8,266 nt of DNA from an uncultured Clostridia bacterium (lineage in GTDB: Bacteria; Bacillota_A; Clostridia; TANB77; CAG-508), in contig CATKFT010000274.1 of NCBI GenBank assembly GCA_949747745.1, forward strand, positions 1-8,266, written 5' to 3'. The notes beneath the pieces were generated by a model. That model did not search any database and had not been told where the DNA came from. It saw only the letters and a list, made by a program, of their open reading frames with translations. Positions 1-5,268 of the stretch are shown piece after piece; positions within the stretch are counted from its first letter, which is position 1; each line of letters opens with the position of its first letter. The translations under genes and the position numbers were made by a program.

Positions 1-170
1 ACTTTTTTAAAATATAAAATAAATTTATGATAGTTCATTAGAATAAACACTTCTATATAAATACTACTTATTAAAACTTAATTCATATATCAAAATTATT
101 AATATTTTATTCATATAAATGACTACTATATAAGTGTCTTTTATAATTACAATTTTCTATAAACAATACA

Positions 171-208
171 ATAAAGCTGGCACCACAAATAAGTGATTCC
201 AGCCTTAT
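171..208 (-). terminator. Hairpin, probable terminator of the 135-residue protein gene
   Basis: The two 16-base arms at 171-186 and 193-208 pair almost completely, with one mismatch and two G-U wobbles, around a 6-base loop. On the minus strand the hairpin sits about 48 bases past the stop codon of the gene ending at 256. The bases after it are U-rich but interrupted, so it is a weaker intrinsic terminator than the two others in this window. Nothing else in 1-170 looks like a gene: that stretch is almost pure A+T with stop codons in all frames and only loose short repeats. Confidence 0.6.
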
Positions 209-218
209 CGTATTATAT

Positions 219-715
219 ACTCTCTCGTCTCAATATTCAGTTTTTAATGTTTTACTCAAGCGGACATAAGTTTGGCAAGACTTTCGAAGTCATTTAAGGT
301 ATGGGTATCCATTTTCCTTGCAATTACTGGCCCAATCTTAGAAGATTGGTATAATGCTTCTTGTAATTCTAACCAATCTTGCATAACTTCAGTTTCGCCA
401 AAATCACTGCCATACAAATATAATGCAAATGTTTCAACGTATTCATGAGGAATATCTTTAATATCAAGTGGAACAAAATCCTCAAAATCTGTTGAAAACC
501 TTTTTTCCATATATTCATTAAATATGGAATAGTCAATGCCTCTTAAAATTGCTGTTACTTCATTATATGAGGCTGTTTCTGTAAGAACTACTACATTTTT
601 TACTTTCATTAGCCATTCCAATTCTGGAATTAAAACACCTTTTACAAATTTGCTTTTGGTCATTTTGCTATACCCTTTCTTGTTTTCAAGCCAATTTAAC
701 ATTTCACGAGAGAGT
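219..715. repeat. 10-bp perfect inverted repeat flanking the 135-residue protein gene
   Basis: ACTCTCTCGT at 219-228 and its exact reverse complement ACGAGAGAGT at 706-715 bracket the coding region. The arms do not extend beyond 10 bases on either side. In the predicted minus-strand transcript one arm lies in the 5' leader, upstream of the start at 663, and the other in the 3' trailer just before the terminator hairpin. The two ends of the message could therefore base-pair. It could also be a remnant of a small mobile cassette, or chance. Confidence 0.4.
256..663 (-). CDS. Unrecognised soluble acidic protein, 135 residues
   Basis: I do not recognise the family. The start at 663 (protein beginning MTKSKFVKG) is chosen because AGAAAGGG lies 8 bases or so upstream of it. 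The in-frame ATG at 702 has no Shine-Dalgarno sequence and would only add 13 residues. The predicted protein has no signal peptide and no membrane segment. It has many Asp and Glu residues, a hydrophobic stretch near residues 22-29 (VKNVVVLT) and an aromatic-rich middle (residues 82-87 contain FALYLY). It is a single-gene unit: its own promoter lies at 739-767 and a hairpin follows the stop. It is divergent from rpmB, and its position upstream of rpmB gives no functional clue. It is likely a real gene because RBS, promoter and terminator all agree; its role is unknown. Confidence 0.75.
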   Translation of the reverse strand: MTKSKFVKGVLIPELEWLMKVKNVVVLTETASYNEVTAILRGIDYSIFNEYMEKRFSTDFEDFVPLDIKDIPHEYVETFALYLYGSDFGETEVMQDWLELQEALYQSSKIGPVIARKMDTHTLNDFESLAKLMSA

Positions 716-738
716 TTTCAAATTGACTTATGTAAAAT

Positions 739-767
739 ATTATATCATAATATATCTTTCGTTTCAA
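739..767 (-). promoter_or_regulatory. Sigma-A-type promoter for the 135-residue protein gene
   Basis: On the minus strand TTGAAA (762-767) and TATAAT (739-744) are separated by exactly 17 bases. A TG dinucleotide one base before the -10 makes it an extended -10. Predicted transcription start is near 732, giving a leader of about 70 bases before the start at 663. This is one of the two best housekeeping promoters in the window. Confidence 0.75.
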
Positions 768-802
768 TCAAATTATGTAAATTTTTTTTTTAGAATAAAG
801 TC

Positions 803-831
803 TTGTTTTTTTTTAGAATATATGTTAAACT
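803..831 (+). promoter_or_regulatory. Candidate promoter of rpmB
   Basis: TTGTTT (803-808) and TAAACT (826-831) are 17 bases apart, and TG at 823-824 gives an extended -10. The match to consensus is only partial (3/6 and 4/6). The site is placed as expected, about 45 bases before the rpmB start. Confidence 0.4.
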
Positions 832-875
832 AATCAATAGACAATTTATTAACTTTATAGGAGGTGCAATTTAAA

Positions 876-1073
876 ATGGCAAAATGTGAAATATGCGAAA
901 AAACTTTAGCTTATGGAAATAAATTAAGTATTACACGTTCTCATATTAGTAAAAGAACAAGTAGAACTTGGAAGCCAAATCTTAGAAGTGTAAAAGCTAT
1001 GGTAGATGGCCAAGCAAAAAGAATAACTGTATGTGCTAAATGCTTACGTGCAGGAAAAGTTAAAAGAGCATAA
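876..1073 (+). CDS. rpmB: 50S ribosomal protein L28
   Basis: This is a 65-residue structural protein of the large ribosomal subunit. The start at 876 (MAKCEICEKT) is preceded by ATAGGAGGTG at 857-866. The GTG at 864 lies inside that ribosome-binding site and is not the start. C4-x2-C7 and C53-x2-C56 form the four-cysteine zinc site of the 'C+' version of L28. The central basic region and the C-terminal CLRAGKVKRA are typical of the family, and the length matches. The gene is monocistronic: it is divergent from the 135-residue protein gene and convergent with spoVM, sharing a terminator with it. In Bacillus subtilis rpmB also lies next to spoVM in opposite orientation, which supports both calls. 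Confidence 0.97.
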   Translation: MAKCEICEKTLAYGNKLSITRSHISKRTSRTWKPNLRSVKAMVDGQAKRITVCAKCLRAGKVKRA

Positions 1074-1075
1074 AT

Positions 1076-1101
1076 AAAAAAGTAGGCATCCCTACTTTTT
1101 T
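1076..1101. terminator. Bidirectional intrinsic terminator between rpmB and spoVM
   Basis: AAAAAAGTAGG (1076-1086) pairs perfectly with CCTACTTTTTT (1091-1101) around the 4-base loop CATC. An A-run on one side and a T-run on the other make it a good Rho-independent terminator in both directions. It starts 3 bases after the rpmB stop codon and about 60 bases past the spoVM stop on the other strand. Confidence 0.9.
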
Positions 1102-1161
1102 ATTTTATACATTTTTAACTATTGGTACAAATTCTATACTAAGATTTTCCTAATTTATGTA

Positions 1162-1236
1162 TTATTCTTTTATACCAAAAATTAGTTTAACAAAACCCCT
1201 TAAAAATTTAGGTACTTTCTTAACCACTATTTGCAT
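1162..1236 (-). CDS. spoVM: Stage V sporulation protein M (SpoVM), 24 residues
   Basis: This very short gene encodes an amphipathic-helix peptide. The core KVPKFLRGFVKLIFG aligns without gaps to B. subtilis SpoVM (KLPKFLGGIVRAMLG in a 26-residue peptide). The proline falls at position 9, the residue known in B. subtilis to matter for recognition of membrane curvature. In Bacillus, SpoVM sits on the convex outer forespore membrane, anchors the SpoIVA coat basement layer and is needed for cortex formation. The start at 1236 has AAGGAG at 1247-1252, 10 bases upstream. It lies 25 bases after the 49-residue membrane protein gene on the same strand, so the two are probably co-transcribed. Adjacency to convergent rpmB copies the Bacillus arrangement. 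The genes are so short that automated calling often misses them. Confidence 0.88.
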   Translation of the reverse strand: MQIVVKKVPKFLRGFVKLIFGIKE

Positions 1237-1261
1237 ATATAACACTCTCCTTCTTATATTT

Positions 1262-1411
1262 TTAACATGATAGCCAAATTAAACCTAATATTAAAACCGC
1301 TATTCCAATCAAGAATAACCACCCTGCTATTGGAAGTAGTAAAACAAGTAAAATTCCAAGACCTATTCCTATAAAGCATACTCCACAAGTTTTTTTAAGT
1401 ATTCCAAACAT
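1262..1411 (-). CDS. Small two-helix membrane protein upstream of spoVM, 49 residues
   Basis: The open frame starts at ATG 1411 (MFGILKKTCG). A purine stretch (GGGGGTAAGG) ends 4 bases upstream, an acceptable though not ideal ribosome-binding site. Two hydrophobic segments, about residues 10-27 and 30-47, are separated by a PIAGW turn, and the protein ends in WLSC. There are three cysteines (C9, C12, C49). It looks like a helical hairpin in the membrane with both ends on the same side. The 25-base gap to spoVM implies one operon, so expression during sporulation and a role at the forespore membrane are reasonable inferences, not shown. I saw no clear sporulation-sigma promoter in the 59 bases separating it from divergent nth. 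Confidence 0.72.
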   Translation of the reverse strand: MFGILKKTCGVCFIGIGLGILLVLLLPIAGWLFLIGIAVLILGLIWLSC

Positions 1412-1470
1412 AATACCTTACCCCCAATCCTTATTATTATTATATTAAAATATCGAAAAAAGGTGATACA

Positions 1471-2121
1471 ATGAAATTGAATAAAACTGAAATAATAAAT
1501 TTTGTAGAAATATTAAAAAATACCTATCCGGATGCTACTTGTAGTTTAGACTTTAGTACTCCTTTTGAATTAGTCGTTGCTGTTATGCTATCTGCTCAAT
1601 GTACAGATGAAAGAGTAAATAAAGTAACCCCTACTATATTTGAAAAATATTCTACTCCACAAGATTTCATAAATATCGAATTATCTGAACTTGAAAAACT
1701 AATTCATCCTTGTGGTTTTTATAAAAATAAGGCTAAAAATATAAAAGCATGTGCCCAAAAAATTGTAGAAGATTTTAATGGTATTGTACCTCATACAATG
1801 GAAGAATTAGTATTGCTCCCTGGTGTTGGTAGAAAAAGTGCAAATGTTATTATGCTTGAAGTTTTTGGAACACCTAAAGGTATTGCAGTAGATACACATG
1901 CTAAAAGAATTTCAAATAAACTGGGGCTTTCATCTGAGACTACACCTGAAAAAATAGAACAAGATTTGTTAAAAATTTTTCCAGATGAATATTTAAAAGA
2001 TATTAATCACTTATTTGTATGGCATGGAAGAAAAACTTGTGATGCTAGAAAACCAAAATGCGAAAATTGTACTGTTCGTAATTTTTGTAAAACTTGGAAA
2101 AATAATTGTAATCAATTTTAA
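1471..2121 (+). CDS. nth: Endonuclease III (DNA glycosylase / AP lyase)
   Basis: This 216-residue base-excision repair enzyme removes oxidised pyrimidines and nicks the abasic site. The helix-hairpin-helix is at residues 115-124 (LLPGVGRKSA), with catalytic Lys122. The catalytic Asp141 lies in the VDTH motif. The [4Fe-4S] cluster ligands C190, C197, C200 and C206 show the family spacing C-x6-C-x2-C-x5-C. SAQCTDERVN at 41-50 is the usual N-terminal lesion-recognition segment. Length is normal. The start at 1471 is preceded by AAAAGGTGAT. It is divergent from the spoVM unit, with only 59 bases between the starts. The 43-residue Cys-rich gene follows 93 bases downstream on the same strand, possibly on the same transcript. 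Confidence 0.97.
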   Translation: MKLNKTEIINFVEILKNTYPDATCSLDFSTPFELVVAVMLSAQCTDERVNKVTPTIFEKYSTPQDFINIELSELEKLIHPCGFYKNKAKNIKACAQKIVEDFNGIVPHTMEELVLLPGVGRKSANVIMLEVFGTPKGIAVDTHAKRISNKLGLSSETTPEKIEQDLLKIFPDEYLKDINHLFVWHGRKTCDARKPKCENCTVRNFCKTWKNNCNQF

Positions 2122-2214
2122 CATATAATAACAAAATTAAATGTAAGAACTAATTTAAATTTTATGTATAAAAATTAAAACTACACAAATACTAGCAATA
2201 AAGAGGTGATTGTT

Positions 2215-2346
2215 TTGACAAACATAAATTGTTCTGCTAATTGTGTTTATCAAAAAGATGGAAAATGCTGTTTAGAAAATATATCTTCACAAGCTGTAAC
2301 CCCTGCATCTAATTGTGCTTATTTTTCTATAGCTTCCAAAAAATGA
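2215..2346 (+). CDS. Small Cys-rich protein, 43 residues, TTG start
   Basis: The frame opens with TTG at 2215 and is preceded by AAAGAGGTGAT, which is nearly the full anti-Shine-Dalgarno complement; this decides the start. The protein has five cysteines (C6, C10, C18, C19, C34) in a pattern C-x3-C-x7-CC, then a later C-x-Y-F. Such a pattern suggests a small metal-binding or redox knuckle. It resembles the small DUF1540-type proteins common in Clostridia, from memory and not by search. Similar short clostridial proteins are often mislabelled as acyl-ACP dehydratases; nothing here supports an enzyme. The gene ends inside the left arm of a strong terminator. No function can be assigned. Confidence 0.75.
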   Translation: MTNINCSANCVYQKDGKCCLENISSQAVTPASNCAYFSIASKK

Positions 2347-2370
2347 GTTGCATATTTGCAACCCATTTTT
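2339..2370. terminator. Bidirectional intrinsic terminator
   Basis: GTTGCA (2347-2352) pairs with TGCAAC (2357-2362) around TATT. After one A-C mismatch the stem continues with ATG/CAT and an A-run/T-run. It ends the nth / Cys-rich transcript on the plus strand. On the minus strand it lies 4 bases past the stop codon of the bactofilin-like gene, where a T-run also follows. Confidence 0.85.
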
Positions 2371-2373
2371 ATA

Positions 2374-3630
2374 TTATTCTTTTATCTCTTTTTTTCTAAC
2401 TTTTTCATATAATTCTAGCATTATTATTCCAACTCCAACAAATAAAACTAACGCTCCTATAATCATGCCTACATAAGGTATTTGTTTTAATCCCCAAAGA
2501 ACAAGTGTAACAAGAGATAATATAACAAATTTCATATATTTTTTGTCTAACTTAAATTTCTCTTTTAATTTGTATGTTATACATGTAGCTGTAATACTAA
2601 ATGAAATAGCCATTATTAATGAAAGTAAAGTTATTATTGCAATAGAAAGTAATGTACCTATATAACTAAATAGTAATATAATACTTATTAATACCAAAGC
2701 AATAATTCCTAATATTCCAATTCCTAAAGATATAGCTGTTTTCTTTCCAACATAATTTAATGAATTTTCTACAAATTTTGGTGTAAATACAAGCATTAAT
2801 ACAAATATAGCTATAGTAAATACTAAAGTTCCTAAAAATTCTAACACTTTATCTAAAATAGTATCTACAACAGATGTTCCAGTTGCCACTAATGGTTTAG
2901 AATATTTTATTTCGCCTTGTACAAGTTCTTCAGATAATTCTAATTCTTTATTAGCTGTATATTCTAAATTTCCATATACAATAGCTGATTTTCCAGATTC
3001 TGTTTCAAATGTAAAGTTATTTGCTCCTATATATGCATTTCTTCCAACTCCACCTGCAAAGTTAACAGTATCCGCATTCACTCTTAAATCTCTAATCATA
3101 AATGCATTGTAATTTATGTCCACCTTTTTAGCAATTGCATATAAATCATTTGTTGCCCCATTTAAAATCACTTCATTTGCACATGCATAAATTGATTGTA
3201 CAACATATGAATTTTCTCCAAATGTTACTTTATTAGCAATCACGTACAAAGAACCATTTACTCTACCTGTAATTTCAACATTTTGTCCTATAATAAATAC
3301 ATTTCCATCTACTAATTTATCCATTACTACATTATTGTTACATAAATATAAGTCTCCATTGTGAATTTCTTCTGTAGTTTCATCTTCAATTGTTGGAGTT
3401 TCTTCTTCGTTTATAGGTGCTTCCTCTGTTGGTTCACTTCCTTCTTCACTTGTAGGCGTTGTTCCTTCTTCCCCATTATTTACATCTTCTTGTGTTCTTG
3501 CATTATCTCCTGGCATATTTGATGATGTATCACTTATTGGTGCAGTTTCTTCTGTTGCAAAACTTATTGTTGAAACAATCATTATTATAGCAATTAGCAA
3601 AACAACTATTTTTGATCTGTTTTTTAACAT
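2374..3630 (-). CDS. Exported bactofilin-like (polymer-forming) protein with C-terminal membrane domain
   Basis: The protein has 418 residues. Residues 1-25 form a signal peptide (basic start, long hydrophobic core, likely cleavage after SFA). Residues 26-90 are a Glu/Thr/Pro-rich, strongly acidic linker. Residues 91-240 are a beta-helix of short repeating turns (DGNVFIIGQNVEITG, NGSLYVIANKVTFG, NDLYAIAKKVDI), characteristic of the bactofilin / polymer-forming cytoskeletal family. Residues about 263-283, 297-322, 325-352, 367-384 and 386-405 are hydrophobic and probably membrane-spanning; a Lys/Glu-rich tail follows. The signal peptide places the beta-helix outside the membrane, unlike classical cytoplasmic bactofilins. 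The start at 3630 has GAGGAGG 8 bases upstream, and a strong promoter lies at 3669-3697. It is probably transcribed alone. The role is unproven; an envelope scaffold is plausible. Confidence 0.85.
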   Translation of the reverse strand: MLKNRSKIVVLLIAIIMIVSTISFATEETAPISDTSSNMPGDNARTQEDVNNGEEGTTPTSEEGSEPTEEAPINEEETPTIEDETTEEIHNGDLYLCNNNVVMDKLVDGNVFIIGQNVEITGRVNGSLYVIANKVTFGENSYVVQSIYACANEVILNGATNDLYAIAKKVDINYNAFMIRDLRVNADTVNFAGGVGRNAYIGANNFTFETESGKSAIVYGNLEYTANKELELSEELVQGEIKYSKPLVATGTSVVDTILDKVLEFLGTLVFTIAIFVLMLVFTPKFVENSLNYVGKKTAISLGIGILGIIALVLISIILLFSYIGTLLSIAIITLLSLIMAISFSITATCITYKLKEKFKLDKKYMKFVILSLVTLVLWGLKQIPYVGMIIGALVLFVGVGIIMLELYEKVRKKEIKE

Positions 3631-3668
3631 ATTTTTTTCCTCCTCATATGTTTATTTTTATATTTTAA

Positions 3669-3697
3669 ATAATATAACTTATCTTAAGATTTGTCAA
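3669..3697 (-). promoter_or_regulatory. Strong sigma-A promoter of the bactofilin-like gene
   Basis: On the minus strand a perfect -35 TTGACA (3692-3697) is followed after exactly 17 bases by TATTAT (3669-3674, 5/6 match). Predicted start of transcription is near 3662, giving a leader of about 31 bases that contains the GAGGAGG site. It separates this gene from plsC, so the two are likely independently expressed. Confidence 0.8.
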
Positions 3698-3753
3698 TGA
3701 AAAATTAAGATTTTAGAAATTATTCACTAATAATTCACAATAAATTTTTTATT

Positions 3754-4366
3754 CTATTTTGTAAGTTCTATAATGCTATCCATTATAACTTTTGTTGCTT
3801 CTTCTAATGCTTCTTTTTCTGTTTCTTTATTTTTATACATTTCTTTATATCTTGATAGATCTATAGGTTTTCCATATTCTATTTTTACCTTTTTAAAGAG
3901 CTTTTCCCCACCAGATATTCCGTGCAGGAATTACAGTTGTTCCTGTTTTTAGTGCAAAAAATGCTGCTCCCTCTTTCACTTTCTCTCCTTTTTGTAATCC
4001 ATTTCTTGTTCCTTCTGGAAATAATGCTAAACACTCTCCATTTTTTAATGTTTGTAAAGATTCTTTTAATGCTTTTACTTCTTTTGAATCTTTTTTTACT
4101 AGTATTGCATCAAAAACAAATCCAAGTAATGCTAAAAATTTATTATTAGTTAATTCCTCTTTTGCAAGAAATCTTGCATATCTTCCACAAGTTACTTCTA
4201 TTAAAGGTGGATCTAAAAAACTTCTATGGTTTCCACATATAATTATAGGACCTTGTTTAGGGATATTTTCTTTACCAACTAATTTAAATCTATATACAAT
4301 TTTACAATATATATATATTCCAGCTTTAACAATTCCTCTTAAAGTTACTTTAAAAAATTCTTTCAT
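3754..4366 (-). CDS. plsC: 1-acyl-sn-glycerol-3-phosphate acyltransferase (PlsC), single-base frameshift
   Basis: This membrane-associated enzyme adds the second acyl chain to lysophosphatidate to make phosphatidate. In the first frame (4366 to 3893) there are 157 residues: the NHRSFLD block (His47, Asp52, the H-x4-D catalytic pair), KEELTNNKFLALLG, FPEGTR at 116-121 and TTVIPA at 143-148. Codon 149 is then CGG and the frame soon stops. Skipping the single C (extra base at 3922) restores GISGGEKLFKKVKIEYGKP and a normal C-terminus ending at 3754, for 203 residues in all, a usual PlsC length. The start has AGGAGG upstream. The downstream part is intact and codon-like, so decay is not advanced. 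It could be a sequence error, a recent mutation or programmed +1 frameshifting. It has its own promoter region (4448-4480) and lies 242 bases from rpe. Confidence 0.85.
3920..3922 (-). other. Frameshift site in plsC (CGG, extra C before GGA)
   Basis: Reading the minus strand, the frame CCT GCA CGG AAT breaks the conserved VIPxGISGG block. Dropping the C gives CCT GCA GGA ATA TCT (PAGIS). There is no homopolymer or repeat at the extra base. The +1 frame is open only from about 9 bases upstream, so the shift point is tightly bounded. Confidence 0.8.
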
Positions 4367-4447
4367 TTTAAATTTTCCTCCTACTCCTATTTTTGAGCGT
4401 TTTTATATTTTATCTAGTATATATTTTTCTTTAGAACATTTTACAAT

Positions 4448-4480
4448 GTTTAACAATTATACCACACTAGTTTGTTAAAC
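4448..4480 (-). promoter_or_regulatory. plsC promoter overlapped by a 9-bp inverted repeat
   Basis: GTTTAACAA (4448-4456) and TTGTTAAAC (4472-4480) are perfect inverted arms 15 bases apart. Between them, on the minus strand, lies TGGTATAAT: an extended -10 with TATAAT at 4456-4461. The -35 (TTACGT, 4479-4484) is poor. A second small palindrome, AACATT-4-AATGTT (4435-4450), overlaps the predicted transcription start. The arrangement is what a dimeric repressor site over a promoter looks like. The regulator is not identifiable; the TTGTTAA half-site resembles clostridial Rex half-sites, but the arms are in the wrong order and spacing. No gene is seen in 4367-4608, and no convincing rpe terminator. 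Confidence 0.5.
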
Positions 4481-4608
4481 GTAATTAATAATATATTATA
4501 TCCATTTTTATACTCTTAAAATTCGTATTATCTTTTCAAAACACTTAAATAAACCATTGATTTTGTTTATATACTTTTACAACACATGGTCTAAATTGCA
4601 AATTCTTC

Positions 4609-5268
4609 TTATTTCTTTAATTCTTGAATTGTTTTTTTATAATCTGGTGTTTTTGTAATTCCTGTTCCTACTACTGCAATATCCATACCTACTTCTTTTA
4701 ACTTTTCTATATTTTCTATATTTATTCCACCATCTGCTTCAATATCTATATCTATGTTATTTTCTATTGTATATTGTTTTAATTCTTTTATTTTTTCTAT
4801 TGTATCTAGTATCAATTTTTGTCCACCTTTTCCTGGCTCTACTGTCATTATTAATACCATATGAACATATGGCAAAATACTATATATTTCTTCAAGTTTT
4901 GTATTTGGCTTTATTGCTATTCCTACTTTTATGTTATTTTGTTTTATGTATTTTACTATTTTGCTTATTTCGTTTGCATCCTGTAATGCTTCATAATGAA
5001 ATGTTATTATATTAGGTTCTAATACAATATATTCTTCTACATATTTTTTTATATCTTTTACCATCAAATGTACATCTAATGGTATATTTGATATTTGTTT
5101 AATTAATTCAGCATATTCTTGCATAATTTTACTTGTATCATTTTCTACAAATTCCCCATCCATGACATCGATATGAAAGTAATCAGTATGGGCTAATTCT
5201 AAATCGTAAAATTTTTTTGTGCTTTCTTCTTTCTTTATAGAAAGTATTGATGTAGATATTTCTACCAT
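4609..5268 (-). CDS. rpe: Ribulose-phosphate 3-epimerase
   Basis: This 219-residue TIM-barrel enzyme interconverts ribulose-5-phosphate and xylulose-5-phosphate in the pentose phosphate pathway. The metal ligands and catalytic acids are all present: His32 and Asp34 in HIDVMDG, His67 in LDVHLMV, and Asp179 in EADGGI. The phosphate-binding loop is MTVEPGKGGQ at 141-150; the more common form is MTVNPGFGGQ, so this is a variant but keeps the glycines. C-terminal VVGTGI (199-204) completes the phosphate site. The start at 5268 is set by AAGGAGG, and the gene overlaps the rsgA end by 7 bases (ATGGTAG), implying translational coupling. The rsgA-rpe pairing is conserved in Firmicutes. Oddly, there is no arginine in the whole protein. 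Confidence 0.95.
   Translation of the reverse strand: MVEISTSILSIKKEESTKKFYDLELAHTDYFHIDVMDGEFVENDTSKIMQEYAELIKQISNIPLDVHLMVKDIKKYVEEYIVLEPNIITFHYEALQDANEISKIVKYIKQNNIKVGIAIKPNTKLEEIYSILPYVHMVLIMTVEPGKGGQKLILDTIEKIKELKQYTIENNIDIDIEADGGINIENIEKLKEVGMDIAVVGTGITKTPDYKKTIQELKK

Noticed and set aside
54..137. Loose direct and inverted repeats (ATATAAATACTACT-like and ACACTT/AAGTGT) in the left end
   Set aside because: They are short and imperfect, and made of A+T-rich words that recur by chance at this composition.
664..702. Longer start at 702 for the 135-residue protein
   Set aside because: No Shine-Dalgarno before 702, whereas AGAAAGGG precedes the ATG at 663.
1142..1150. AGATTTTCC, the same word as at the frameshift sites, in noncoding sequence
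   Set aside because: It carries no following G. It shows only that the word itself does not always acquire an extra base; it gives no further evidence of recoding.
1412..1470. Sigma-E-type promoter for the small membrane protein / spoVM operon
   Set aside because: A GATATTT word resembles a -35, but no acceptable -10 is found 13-15 bases downstream.
4472..4489. Rex (redox repressor) operator
   Set aside because: TTGTTAA is present, but the second half-site expected after 4 bases (TTAACAA) is poorly matched. The perfect arms are in the reverse order.
4767..5015. Plus-strand hydrophobic open frame
   Set aside because: It is a shadow of rpe on the other strand, with low-complexity Leu/Phe content and no RBS. 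The same applies to the frames at 3922-4149, 5362-5682 and 7554-7769.
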